This document shows positions 1 to 11,434 of a DNA stretch of 64,000 nucleotides, one piece after another. Every line of letters starts with the position of its first letter. The stretch's first letter is position 1. Position numbers and translations under genes: made by a program. This DNA comes from Epiperipatus broadwayi (lineage: Eukaryota > Onychophora > Udeonychophora > Euonychophora > Peripatidae), in assembly GCA_028023455.1 (NCBI GenBank), contig JAQFVV010012508.1:2103877-2167876 (forward strand), given 5' to 3'. The notes under the pieces were generated by a model, which was given only the letters and a program-made list of their open reading frames with translations, did no database searches and was not told the DNA's origin.

Positions 1-735
1 ATGCTAGCCATAGCAACTGTCGTATTGATGAACAAAGATCACTATATTGATGATCATGGGATTGACCAAAATACTTTTTTTTTCTACCATATAATAAAGT
101 GCTAGCCATACCAACTGTTGTATTGATGAATGAGGATCACCATATTGATGATCATGGGATTGACCAAACATTTCCCTTTGTCAACCATACAATAAAATGC
201 TAGCCATAGCAACTGTTGTATTGATGATCAAGGCTCACCATATTGATGATCATAGGATTGACCAAAATACTTTTTTGCCTATGAATAAAATAAAATGCTA
301 GTCATAGAAAACTGTCATATTGATGGTCAAGGATCACCATATTGATGATCGTGGGATTGACCAAAATACTTCATTTTTTCTACCATATAATAAAACGCTA
401 GCCATAGCAACTGTTGTATTGATGATCAAGAATCACCATAATGATAATATGGATTTGACCAAAATATTTCATTTTTTCTACCATATAATATACGCTAGCC
501 ATAGCAACTATCGTAATGATGATCGAGGATCACCATATTGATGAGCATGGGATTGAGCAAAATACTTCATTTTTCCTTATGAATATAATAAGACACTAGC
601 CATAGCAAACTGTCATATTGATGATCGAGGTTCGCCATATTGATGATCATGGGATTGGCCAAAATAAAAATAGTCATATTGATAATCGAGGATATCATAT
701 TGATGATCAAGGATCTTCTTATTTATTGATAATAA
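1..735. repeat. Minisatellite, about 97-bp unit
   Basis: About seven imperfect head-to-tail copies. Each has a GCTAGCCATAGCAACTG segment (starts near 4, 111, 198, 298, 391, 493 and 596), then two TATTGATGATCA-like segments and a run of T before CTACCATATAATAAA. Short frames here are products of the repeat and show no protein-like conservation. The array is probably cut by the window start. Confidence 0.9.
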
Positions 736-1245
736 TGATTTTTCACTACACATTTTTTCAAACTATATGTCTAATTGCTAGAGGATTACCTAAAATACTA
801 TAAATTTATATTTGTGGGAGGAAAAGTTTGACCGATATGTAAATTGTATAAATTTTTTGAAGGGAAGCAAATTCATCTATGTGAAAAGTAGTTGCAGCTA
901 ATATGAATCGTTTGTCATTGATTTTCATTCAGCTTTTATTTTAAATTAGAGCCATTAATTATCATAATATTTTAATTAGATTTTGGGTTTAAATTCTATT
1001 TTGGAACATGAAATTTGCATGACAAAAATCTTCTTTATTAACGATTTATTGGATTTTAAAATATTTTTTCTTGTTGATAATGTGTAAATAATTTTTGAAA
1101 AAAAAAAAAAATCATTATTAGCATTTTATTTAATCAATCACAAACGTATCTAATCTTGACAAAAATTAATCAAATATGTTTTCCTTTAATTTTAATGTTT
1201 ATAATTTATATATATATAATATTTGAAATACAAGTATATATATAT
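736..1245. other. AT-rich stretch, nothing recognised
   Basis: Low-complexity A/T sequence with homopolymer A runs. No protein-like frame, RNA motif or repeat was recognised on either strand. Confidence 0.5.
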
Positions 1246-1391
1246 CACATGATCACCATTTCTTACACTTGCTTATAACTGCTATTAAAACAGGCAAAAC
1301 TTTCCATACAGTATTGCCACTCAGTGCAAGTCAGAGTAATCAACGGATGCCAGAAGGCTTGTGCATAACATCCTCCACCTAGTCCCAACTC

Positions 1392-1450
1392 ATCCAATAT
1401 CCCCAGACTAGTTTCTGGCTTGTGGCCTTCGTCAGTGAGGAGCCTTGGAT
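1392..1450 (-). ncRNA. Type I hammerhead ribozyme, family A
   Basis: Minus strand reads stem I ATCCAAGGCTCCTCA, core CTGACGA, stem II GGC-CACAA-GCC, GAAA, stem III palindrome ACTAGT sharing the last A, C17, then stem I TGGGGATATTGGAT. Stem I pairs next to the core (CCTCA/TGGGG, one G-T) and again distally (ATCCAA/TTGGAT) around an internal loop. The stem III palindrome can pair fully only between two copies. Caution: positions 10.1 and 11.1 are A and A, where active ribozymes usually have G-C. Confidence 0.85.
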
Positions 1451-1683
1451 CTCCTGCACCTAGATCTTAGGATCTAATGCCACCCTACAGCAGCCACCTT
1501 TTATCTCTACTTAACTACAAAACTGAACTAAGTTCAGACCTATATCACTATATAAGTTAATGAGCTTGGATTGAAATATTCTGTTTTCAATTTAAGACTT
1601 TTAGTTTTATAGTTAAGTAGAGATAAAAAGGTGGCTGCTGGAGGGTTGTATTAGATCCTAAGATCTAGGTGCAGTGCTCTCAG

Positions 1684-1742
1684 ATCCAAGGCTTCTCACT
1701 GATGAAGGCCACAAGCCAGAAACTAGTTTGGTGATATTGGAT
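1684..1742 (+). ncRNA. Type I hammerhead ribozyme, family A
   Basis: Core CTGATGA, stem II GGC-CACAA-GCC, then GAAA. Stem III is ACTAGT with a T at the cleavage position (TTT for GTC), a tolerated H but an unusual one. Distal stem I ATCCAA/TTGGAT is intact, while the proximal part is eroded (TTCTCA against TGGTGA). It mirrors the minus-strand ribozyme at 1392-1450 in the other arm. Confidence 0.75.
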
Positions 1743-1870
1743 GAATGGGCACTAGATGGGGATTTTATGTGCAAGCCTTCTGGCATTTATTGATTACTTT
1801 GGCTTGCACTGAGTGGCAATATTATTTCCTGTTTATATATATGTACTTGGAGACTAAATGTAATAATACT

Positions 1871-2180
1871 GGGGATGAACACAGTCTTTCAAGATCCCTT
1901 CAGCAATCCACTCTGTGTCATACAACCAATACAACTAACCACTTACATGTGAAGAAAATAAATGATCTCCAATATATGTATTTCATGCTAAAACAGCACT
2001 CATCAGTTGGTCCAGATCATTATTTCCCACACATATATACAATCAGTGTTGATTCAGCATGAAATATGTTTATTGGAGATCATTTATCTTTTTCACATGT
2101 ACATGGTTAGGTGTATTAGTTGTATGAAATAGAGTGAATCACTGAAGGGAGTTTGAAAGATTGTGTTAAAATCCCCTATA
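1871..2180. mobile_element. Family D hammerhead foldback element
   Basis: Inverted arms run from about 1871 (GGGGATGAACACAGTCTTTC) to 2180 (GATTGTGTTAAAATCCCC). The inner arm blocks carry AATGATCTCCAATATATG and its reverse complement. The left arm holds a minus-strand ribozyme at 1964-2018. The right arm keeps only the 3' half of a plus-strand ribozyme, from about 2046 to 2080, and has lost CTGATGA. Confidence 0.75.
1964..2018 (-). ncRNA. Type I hammerhead ribozyme, family D
   Basis: Minus strand reads GATCTGGACCAA, CTGATGA, stem II GTGCT-GTTTT-AGCAT, GAAA, stem III ATA-CA-TAT sharing the last A, H17 = A, then TTGGAGATC. Stem I pairs as CCAA/TTGG plus an outer GATC/GATC. The cleavage triplet is of the NUA type. 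Stem II begins with a G-T pair here and is G-C in sister copies. Confidence 0.8.
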
Positions 2181-2809
2181 TTACATTTAATATATAATAT
2201 ACTATGAACTGCTCAGTGGAAAGCAAATGTCTTCAATATTTTTTTAACAAATGTGTGTATTGCAAGTTTTTTAAATTTCTAATTACTTTATCCACTAAGA
2301 TTTAATCAGTTTGGTCCAGGGTACATATTTTTTAAAATGTTTTTCAAAATGTTTAGGTATTTGTTATTTTTACTAACACATTCATTCTTTTTAACTAATA
2401 TTAATTAATTTATTTCTTTATATCACTTTGATATACCTGTATGCATTTCTTTATATTACTTCTATATTCCTGTATGCTTTTTTTCATGCATATACATTTT
2501 ACTTGCAGTCTCCACATGATTTTGAAACCAATCTTTAAGATTTTCAGACACAAAAGTACCCATAAACTCAACTCTTATAGGCTACTACCAGCTACATAGT
2601 ATTAGAATCACAAGTCTCAATTGGCCAATCCACGTTGGCCTGGGACTTTTACTCCCTAGCTAAAAATAAATAAATATCAATTTACCTTCACTATTAAATG
2701 GCTATTTGGATTGGCTATTGTTTGTTTACCTGAAAGAAAAATCCCAATTGTTTTATGACCTGAAATTTTTCTTCAAAACTGGGTCATGAGCGTGGAGAAT
2801 ATTTCGGTA

Positions 2810-3560
2810 GTGTAATTTTCACTACACCATTCTCATGCAATGTAGGGATTGGTTTCTATCTGCTTTTAACACCATATGGAAGATGTAATTATAAACATAT
2901 GGCCAAAGTTATGATAAAAGGATCTATGATCTTTAAAATGTACACTTTGTGCCGAACCAGTACTCATCAGTTGACCCAGACCACAATCATTGTTCAGTAT
3001 ATATAGGTAGTTTAATTGATGTGTCAAACTTGCTACCATTACAGTTTTGGCAGAAACCACTTAATGGAACCATATTAATAATTTTTATTATTCATCCATT
3101 AGACTAGAGATTATTCAATAATGAATAATATTTCTGTAGTGCAATTTCATTATACCATTCTCTCAGATTGGTTTCTATCCACGTAAATTTAACACCTTGT
3201 GGAGAGCTGCAATCATAAACACATGACCAAAGGCATGTGATAAAGATGTATAATCCATAGTTAATTAAAGTTATTAATATACTTTCATTAAGTAGTTTGG
3301 TCAAAAGTGTAAGAGCCGTAAGTTTAACTTTTATCAATTAATCTGTGGTAATTTGCTATCATATACTGAACAATGATAAAGATATTTGCATCTTGGGGAT
3401 CATAGATCTTTTTCATATGTCTTTGGTCATATGTTTATTATTACACCCTTCCCCCCCCCCATATGGTGTTAAAAGCAGATAGAAATCAGTCTACTTTGTG
3501 TGAGAGTGGTGTAGTGAAAATTAAACTACAGAAAGATTGTATACATGGAAAGCTCCAGGT
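2810..3560. repeat. Degenerate family D-related repeats, at least three pieces
   Basis: Shared blocks are TAGTGTAATTTTCACTACAC at the edges, TTGGTTTCTATCTGCTTTTA, CATATGGCCAAAG, and a decayed ribozyme at 2928-2982. The blocks recur inverted near 3130-3240 and again at 3380-3560, next to a C run. The same subfamily is at 20.68-20.95 kb, and its border is at 28.85-28.92 kb. Confidence 0.7.
2928..2982 (-). ncRNA. Decayed family D hammerhead
   Basis: Minus strand has CTGATGA and a recognisable stem II (GTACT...GGCAC), but the GAAA strand has become AAAG and stem I is poorly paired. It is probably inactive. Confidence 0.6.
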
Positions 3561-3589
3561 GATAGAGAATGTTATCAAATTGATTATAT

Positions 3590-4625
3590 ATATATTGATT
3601 CATAATAGATATAAGAATGCTACTAAGGATTCACATGCTTTGCCTGATACTGACTTAAATTCAGATCATAATTTGGGTCTGGCTAAATTAAAGTTGAGTT
3701 TAGAAAAGAATTAAAAGAGGAAAAGATATGTAAGATGGGACTTGGATAAATTGAGAGAAATGGAAAAAGGAAAATTTGGTTTAATATGTGAAAATGAAAT
3801 AAAAAAGATTGTTGAAGATGAGGAATATATTAATAATCCTGATAAGTGTTGGTGTAGAATTAAAGAAGGATTCTTAAAAATAAAAAATAAATAAATAGGT
3901 ATTATTTGAATAAAGAAAGCTAAATGACCTTGGATAACTAAAGGTATGTTGGAAAAGATGGAAGTACAGAGAAGATGGAAGAATGTAAATACCGAGAAAG
4001 ACAAAGTGCATAGAGAAATATTAATAATAAGCTAAGAAGAGAAACAGATTTAGCAAAAGAAAAATGATATTGTGGAGAGATAGAAAGGCTTCAGAAGATG
4101 AAAAGATATGATGTGGCATTTGATAGAATATGAAATATCATTTGGAAGAAAAAGATATGGGTAGCAAGTGAGATTGCAAATAAGAATGGAAAGAGATGAA
4201 CTGATAGCAATGACATATTTAAAAAATGGAAAGAATATCTTAAGTGTCTAGTTAGTAGAGAAGATAATTTAATTAATTATGAATTTGAAAATGAAAAATA
4301 TATTGAAATAGATGATAAAAGTGTGGACATATTGCCAGATGAAGTAAGAAAGTCAATTGCACAAATAAAGAATGATAAGGCTGTTGTTGGATTTGATGCA
4401 CTACCTATAGAATTTTTTGAAGGAAATGGAAGAATTTACTATGAATGAAATAGTTGGACTTTGTAATTAGATATATAACAATGGAGCTTGGTCTGAAGAT
4501 TTTTTAAGAACTATAATGATTCTAATTGCTAAAAAGAGAAAAGCCGTTAAATGTGAAGAGTATAGACCAATAAGTTTGTTATTCCCTTCTTTCAAAGTTT
4601 TATTGAGGATTTTAACTCTAAGAAT
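3590..4625 (+). pseudogene. LINE endonuclease / reverse transcriptase remnant
   Basis: This is a broken LINE ORF2 piece on the plus strand. Frame-by-frame reading gives the end of an APE-type endonuclease (LNSDHNL near 3655, with the SDH motif), then RKRYVRWDLDKLRE, KPWITKGMLEKM-like linker sequence and the start of the reverse transcriptase (KNDKAVVGFDALPIEF near 4365, then a piece like ICNGAWSEDFLRTIMI, then KCEEYRPISL near 4545). This order is typical of LINE polyproteins also annotated as craniofacial-development-protein-2-like. Many stops and frameshifts make it a dead 5'- and 3'-truncated copy. The catalytic YXDD region is absent. Confidence 0.8.
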
Positions 4626-5009
4626 TTGAGTGATTGATTGATGAATATGCACTATTTACTTGCAGAAAATATTTTGTTTCAAACACATTTATAAATTGTT
4701 GTAAGTAATAACAGAAAAAAAAACAACAACTAAGTTTTGGTCTTAATTCAACTTTCCATTTTTCACATGATTTTATAAATCTATGTCTTAAATATGAAAG
4801 TAAAAATAGTCTTAATAGAAAAGACTCAAATAGAACAAACTTGAATTTTTTGCTGCTCATTCCTTTTGAGTGGGCTGCAAAAATGTATGCTTTTCTTTAT
4901 TTAAAGAGGCAGTGTGGAATGAAAAGAAATGGGCTGCAAAAATTTAAGCTTTTCTGGTACTGATATATATGACAAACCATCCCGCTTGATGGCATTGTTG
5001 CTAGCCAAA

Positions 5010-5520
5010 AGTAGTTGAAAATACCATTTATCAAGCATAACTTCTCAAATTGCTATCAGCAATTGAGTGATAACAATTGAGTCTTTTGGCTAATGACAGC
5101 CTGCAGTGTATTTTGCGATCAATTGCTCTTGCAATTCTCTCTTAACCTACTGTATCAGTTAGCTTTGACACTATGAATGCTGACACTTAACCTATCGCTA
5201 ACTTATCATGATAGGGTGTGAATAATTTTAATGATGGAAAGTATCAATATGCGGTCAGAAGTAATTATTTTCAAACCTAAATGAATTACTATAAGGTCCT
5301 CCAAATTGTCACACTGTACCCAATGTCACCCCCTCCCTGTAAATGTGTTAAAATTAGGAAATGTGGCAATTTGGCATACCTGAATCTAAAGTCTTGTACC
5401 TTGCGAGAGCTTGCATTGGTCAAAAAAGCACTAAGGAAATGTAGACCTGTGAGATGGAATGCAGAATGAGTTATTTCCGTTGAAGGTGTTCTGTTCATAT
5501 TGGTACCTGGTTTGATGGCT
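5010..5520. other. Unassigned region inside the 4.9-6.3 kb repeat pair
   Basis: Opposed short frames of 62 and 69 residues occupy 5281-5498, but neither looks like a known protein and they overlap on opposite strands. I see no RNA gene. Confidence 0.4.
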
Positions 5521-5522
5521 AC

Positions 5523-5775
5523 TCAAAAATCAAACTCTGTTTGAAGTAATAAAATCAACGTTATTCCTAAAAAATTTGATGAACTAACATTTTGTAAATA
5601 TATTAAATTACGGTTCCCCCCATTAAAATAAAGGATCATTAATTACCAAACAAAAATAAATTGGTTATTGAGTTGTTGTTTATCAACCAAAAATAAAACT
5701 ATGTTTGAAGTAATCAAATCAATGTTAGTGAAAAAAAAGTTAACAAATGAATATTTTGCAAATATATTAAATTAC
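5523..5775 (+). repeat. Direct duplication, period about 160 bp
   Basis: Blocks at about 5523-5615 and 5683-5775 share the order TGTTTGAAGTAATMAAATCA, then ATTTTGYAAATATATTAAAT. More A-rich degenerate copies follow to about 5960. Confidence 0.7.
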
Positions 5776-6534
5776 TCTGCAAAAACAAAACAAAAAAAAC
5801 CTAACCTAAAGGAACATTTCTTGGAAAAGAAAAAAATATAGGTGATTTAAAAAAACGTAATTTTAAATTTCTTATAAAAAAAAAATATTGGTTATTTTTT
5901 TAAAAAAAAGCTAAAATAAAGGAACATTTATTACAAAAACAAAAAAAAGTAATTAGTTTCAAAAATAATAAAATAATGTAATTTTATAGAGTGGTCTGTG
6001 TATTGTTTTTATGTTAAAATATTAAAGAAAATGTAATGGCCTGGTAACGTTATATCCATGTGTTTTGTTGGAGGAACAATGCCATCAAGTGGGATGGATT
6101 GTCATATGTACTATTACCACTTTTCTTTATTAAAGGTGCAGTGTGGGGTGAAAAGGAATGGGCTGCAAAAAGTTGTACTTTATTTAAAGGGGCAGTGTGG
6201 GAATGAAAAGGAATGGGCTGCAAAAATTTAAGCTTTTCTTTATTTAAAGGGGGAATGTGACTGAAAGTATCATAGCTGTGGGGCATTTAAAATATTTTAT
6301 AGAGATATCAGCTAGCTTTATTCATTGTTTCTCATTATATATATACATACACATATGAAAAACTTCATAGTATTACAATAGTATATTCATTTGCTATGAC
6401 TATAACTTGGATTTTAATTTGGCATGAATAAACTCTGAATTTTTTCTTGCCAAGCTTAAGTTTTTTTCCCCTGGGTAATCAATTTATAGCAAACCCAAAT
6501 AATTATACACATTGGCCAGTAAATGGGTATATAT

Positions 6535-8386
6535 TGTGACAGTCAGATGTTGTATGTTGGTTTAACCCAGTTCGAATACTAGGCGAAAGTACCTCAAGGC
6601 CAACCATACGCGAGATATTAATCAAGAATACCATGACCTCTGCCCTATTCGGCTAGTCTCGAAGCTATTATGAACCGAACAACACTATCTGAGCCACACA
6701 TAAATTATTTTTCAACCGGCCACAAAGCTTAGCAACAGCGGAAGAGACATGGACGGGAAATCATAAGGAGCTAAATAGTTAAATGTGCAAAAGTACTAAG
6801 AAACATGTGTTTTGCATTATGCGTGCCTGGATCATTGAAAAGTAAAAATAAAGCATTTAACATAATTAAGAAACTCAAGCTTTTTATAGTTAAATCATGT
6901 TTAATTAATGACTTTAATAATATGACTAATGATATAATGGCCTCCGCTATTCCTCTAAATTAATGAAACAAAATAATTAGACAATAAAACGGATTAATAG
7001 GTTTGCGGTCTAAATCTTTTCCCAATTTTAATAAAAATTGTCAACTCGATCTTCTCGATAACGTACGATAAAAAAAGAATCTTTCGCAAAGCATTTCTAA
7101 TTGCTTTGCGCTAAAAACAGTGTTTAAAAATTATTTAAAACGTATATAGTTAAATCAGGTATACGTAAAGCTAATGGCGGACAAAAGAGGCGTTATCAAA
7201 GAGATCAAGTTGGCACACAAAAGAAACTGGCTCGTATTTAATTAACAAACATAAATAAAATTGGAAAGAGATTTTAAATGAACAAAAATTAACTATTAAC
7301 TCAACCGCAATGGAATATTAAATATTTACACAGGTTAGTAAGGAAGAATAGCGAAGGGAAAAAGGTTACATATAGATAGATGATCACACAATATATATAT
7401 TTAAGGTTAGTCTAATAAAAATGGTTACATAGCAAATACATATAAATTCACTGAAGCAATTAGAAAAAAAATGAACAAAAGGTAGCATACGAAATAGTTC
7501 AATAGAGGAGATACAATTACCGTCCTTTTTCCTTGGTCATGTTCCCCACGGCGTTCGTGGCTTGATCCGACCGTCGAGATGTAATTGTCCGGACAATGAA
7601 AATATGTAGTATGGTTTTACGAAAAGTTCTCCAGACACGGCACAGAGTTCAGATGATTATTGAGTGGATATTAAGGCATTTTGAATGGTATTCCGGAACC
7701 TCGGCGATAGGCAAAGCTATTTATTTGCCTAGCCGAGCATAGTAGAATCTATCAAACTTATATGATTTTTAGCTTGAGCAGGTTCAAGCTTCTTCATGAT
7801 TTGTAGACAACAGTTGTAGACTTTTGGGAATAAAATCACGAACAAAATCTGACAGAGTTCTCCTAAGAGAAATCTGAATGCACCTTGCAATAGAAAAATC
7901 TGAATCAATCTTGCAATAGCAAACTCTGAAAGAATCACCTTCACAAGGAAAATCAGAATCAACTGAATCCTTCAAAAGGAAAAATCTGAATATGTGAATT
8001 CTTCAAAAAGAAAAATCTGAATCAATCTTGCAATAGAAAAATCTGAATCATGTGAATTCTTCAAAAAGAAAAATCTGACTAATCAATCTTTTGTTCTCCC
8101 TTCTATTTATACCCTCTCTGTCAGCTACCTTCTATTGTTTGTATGATCTGAGATCTTGATAAGCCCCCCCATGCTCCTTTGTTTCAAAGCAACACTTTCT
8201 AAAAATAACTTTAACTTTTTTACTCTAACTTTCTTACTTCAAAGTTTGAATTCTCTTAATTAAAAAGAAAGAAAGAGAAGGCCATCTTTAATTACACTTG
8301 AATGGCTCACTAATTAAAACTACACATTCTTTTAGAGAATGTTGGCAGGCTTATCTCAAAATCAAATCATACTAAATATTTTAACA
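6535..8386 (-). repeat. LTR copy 1 (3' LTR if minus)
   Basis: 1852 bp, TGTGACAG...TTTTAACA on the plus strand. It is about 58 bp longer than its partner because it has one more unit of the AAATCTGAATCAATCTTGCA repeat near 8000-8060. Confidence 0.85.
7840..8095. repeat. Short tandem repeat inside the LTR
   Basis: Variants of AAAAATCTGAATCAATCTTG alternate with GTGAATTCTTCAAAAAG. The same array, one unit shorter, is in the other LTR at about 10320-10505. Small minus-strand frames here are repeat translations. Confidence 0.8.
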
Positions 8387-9012
8387 CTTCCGCCTCATCG
8401 AAGCTATCTACTTTATACGAAAACAAATATGGCGAACTGGCCATCGACAAAACTACTCATTCGGAAAAAAAAAATTGGTTTAATTCTGAAATCTAATCTT
8501 ATAATCACACAAAAAAAACAACGAACGAAGTGTTAACTTTTTAAATATAAAATATTCATTTGATATATATACTAAACTCGGAAAAAAAAATTTTTACTTT
8601 ATGACACATTTAACTTTTTAATTAATTTAAAAAAATGACATTTGGCTCACGTTAGGAAACAAAACTCGGAAAAATTATACATATATTTTTATATAAATGT
8701 ATTAAACTAAAACAAACTTCTCAGGGTACTAATTTTTTTTAAAAAAATGACATACGTCCCACTGCGACCAACTAGAAGCAAAAAATTTTACGTATAACTA
8801 ACAATTATTTCGTGTTATTTTAAGAAAACATTATATATATGTGTGTACAAACCCGGGAAAAAAAATCTACATATATATTATTCATTAATTTAAAACAGAA
8901 AAAGAAAAAACATTATACACACATACAAATGTTATACAGGGCATTGCAGGGTATGGAAAATTTCGAATAGCCACACGATGGGCGTCCAGAATTACGGGAA
9001 AAAAAAATCTAC
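8387..9012 (-). other. Internal region of the LTR element
   Basis: About 626 bp of AT-rich sequence with no coding frame of interest. It carries a polypurine tract at one end and a primer-site-like sequence at the other, on the minus strand. The element therefore depended on enzymes supplied in trans. Confidence 0.65.
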
Positions 9013-10806
9013 TGTGACAGTCAGATGATGTATGTTGATTTAACCCAGTTCGAATACTAGGCGAAAGTACCTCAAGGCCAACCATACGCGAGATATTAAT
9101 CAAGAATACTATGACCTCTGCCCTATTCGTCTAGTCTCGAAGCTATTATGAACCGAACAACACTATCTGAGCCACACATAAATTATTTTTCAACCGGCCA
9201 CAAAGCTTAGCAACAGCGGAAGAGACATGGACGGGAAATCCTAAGGAGCTAAATAGTTAAATGTGCAAAAGTACTAAGAAATATGTGTTTTGCGTTATGC
9301 GTGCCTGGATCATTGAAAAGTAAAAATAAAGCATTTAATATAATTAAGAAACTCAAGCTTTTTATAGTTAAATCATGTTTAATTAATGACTTTAATAATA
9401 TGACTAATGATATAATGGCCTCCGCTATTCCTCTAAATTAATGAAACAAAATAATTAGACAATAAAAACGGATTAATAGGTTTGCGGTCTAAATCTTTTC
9501 CCAATTTTAATAAAAATTGTCAACTCGATCTTCTCGATAACGTACGATAAAAAAAGAATCTTTCGCAAAGCATTTCTAATTGCTTTGCGCTAAAAACAGT
9601 GTTTAAAAATTATTTAAAACGTATATAGTTAAATCAGGTATACGTAAAGCTAATGGCGGACAAAAGAGGCGTTATCAAAGAGATCAAGTTGGCACACAAA
9701 AGAAACTGGCTCGTATTTAATTAACAAACATAAATAAAATTGGAAAGAGATTTTACTGAACAAAAATTAACTATTAAACTTAACCGCAATGGGATATTAA
9801 ATATTTACACAGGTTAGTAAGGAAGAATAGCGAAGGGAAAAAGGTTAAATATAGATAGATGATCACACAATATATATATTTAAGGTTAGTCTAATAAAAA
9901 TGGTTACATAGCAAATACATATAAATTCACTGAAGCAATTAGAAAAAAATGAACAAAAGGTAGCATAAGAAATAGTTCAATAGAGGAGATACGATTACCG
10001 TCCTTTTTCCTTGGTCATGTTCCCTACGGCGTTCGTGGCTTGATCCGACCGTCGAGATGTAATTGTCCGGACAATGAAAATATGTAGTATGGTTTCACGA
10101 AAAGTTCTCCAGACACGGCACAGAGTTCAGATGACTATTGAGTGGATATTAAGGCATTTTGAATGGTATTCCGGAACCTCGGCGATAGGCAAAGCTATTT
10201 ATTTGCCTAGCCGAGCATAGTAGAATCTATCAAACTTATATGATTTTTAGCTTGAGCAGGTTCAAACTTCTTCATGATTTGTAGACAACAGTTGTAGACT
10301 TTTGGGAATAAAATCACGAACAAAATCTGACAGAGTTCTCCTAAGAGAAATCTGAATGCACCTTGCAATAGCAAAATCTGAATCAATCTTGCAATAGCAA
10401 ACTCTGAAAGAATCACCTTCACAAGGAAAATCAGAATCAACTGAATCCTTCAAAAGGAAAAATCTGAATATGTGAATTCTTCAAAAAGAAAAATCTGAAT
10501 AATCAATCTTTTGTTCTCCCTTCTATTTATACCCTCTCTGTCAGCTACCTTCTATTGTTTGTATGATCTGAGATCTTGATAAGCCTCCCCATGCTCCTTT
10601 GTTTCAAAGCAACACTTTCTAAAAATAACTTTAACTTTTTTACTCTAACTTTCTTACTTCAAAGTTTGAATTCTCTTAATTAAAAAGAAAGAAAGAGAAG
10701 GCCATCTTTAATTACACTTGAATGGCTCACTAATTAAAACTATACATTCTTTTAGAAAATGTTGGCAGGCTTATCTCAAAATCAAATCATACTAAATATT
10801 TTAACA
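9013..10806 (-). repeat. LTR copy 2 (5' LTR if minus)
   Basis: 1794 bp, nearly identical in order and sequence to 6535-8386, with scattered substitutions and one missing tandem unit. The close match suggests a fairly recent insertion. Confidence 0.85.
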
Positions 10807-11434
10807 AAATTTTAACAACAATATATTATTATTTTTTTATAGTAGAATAAGCATTTTATTTCAGCAGAATTTTGCATTAACTCATATATATACGCTAGAT
10901 GTATATATATGTTTGACTAATAGGTTAAGCAATTTTTATTAATAGAATGAAATTTATTTAAAACAAAATATTTAAATGTAATACACATTTAATAAGCATA
11001 ATTATTTTTAACTCTAATGCAAAACCCTGCTGATATTGAACTATAAACTTAATTCAGGTCTACAATACTAATTAAGTTTATAGAAGGCTGTGAAGCATGG
11101 ATCGGGCTTCAGATCCATTGCTTCAATATCTTTTTAATTAAAAGGCAAAATACAAGGATGGAAAACATTCAAATCCTTATCAACAGACAATTGGCAAATG
11201 TGATGAGTATTGTCTTTTTCCTTCACAATTTTTCTATGAAGTTTTATTGACAAGATGTAATAAACAAGCTCTTCCTTTAAATGTATATCGGATTCAATAC
11301 TATCATGTAAAAGTATGTTGTTAACAAACAGTGGGGAGGTGGGGGTTGTAAATAAATAAACAACCACTCTTAAATGAATATAACCATTTTAACTCCAAAA
11401 AGGGAAAGAAAGAAGGAGAGATTGAGAAAAAACT

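Larger units (their letters stand above)
1246..1833. mobile_element. Family A hammerhead foldback element
   Basis: Two inverted arms (about 1287-1510 and 1610-1835) are separated by about 100 bp. Each arm carries a hammerhead ribozyme motif, the left on the minus strand and the right on the plus strand. Arm landmarks are CAGGCAAAAC at the tip, GCCAGAAGGCTTGTGCAT, the ribozyme, then a block reading CAGCCACCTTTTATC. The same family recurs at 41.6, 50.2, 52.2, 56.8 and 58.9 kb. The flanks are TATATATAT on both sides, a possible but low-complexity target-site duplication. Confidence 0.85.
4866..6265. repeat. Pair of short tandem blocks with inverted pieces
   Basis: A unit of about 60 bp (GCAGTGTGGAATGAAAAG, then GGGCTGCAAAAATTTAAGC, then TTTCTTTATTTAAAG) is repeated at 4866-4960 and again at 6120-6265 in the same orientation. 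Beside each block sits a stretch of about 45 bp (4960-5008 and 6073-6117) holding CATCCCRCTTGATGGCATTG or its complement, in opposite orientations. The inverted pieces could be internal parts of a decayed DNA transposon spanning 4.9-6.3 kb. I see no transposase and no clear target-site duplication. Confidence 0.6.
6535..10806 (-). mobile_element. Non-autonomous LTR retrotransposon with 1.8-kb LTRs
   Basis: Two closely matching direct repeats (6535-8386 and 9013-10806) enclose only about 626 bp. Each repeat begins TGTGACAG and ends TTTTAACA on the plus strand, so LTR ends are TG...CA in either direction. I favour minus-strand orientation. Next to the LTR at 8386 the minus strand reads GATGAGGCGGAAG, a polypurine tract. 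About 28 nt inside the other LTR it reads TGGACGCCCATCGTGTGGC, like the TGGCGCCCAACGTGGGG-type primer sites of Ty3/Gypsy elements. There is no gag or pol frame. A clean target-site duplication is not visible. Confidence 0.8.

Noticed and set aside
320-803. Protein frames of 61-73 residues
   Set aside because: They are translations of the 97-bp minisatellite.
4866-6265. Classified DNA transposon
   Set aside because: The inverted pieces are short and internal, with no clear ends, TSD or transposase. It is kept only as repeats.
11134-11367. 77-residue minus-strand extension of the LINE ORF
   Set aside because: It lies beyond the normal LINE C-terminus and shows no LINE motif.
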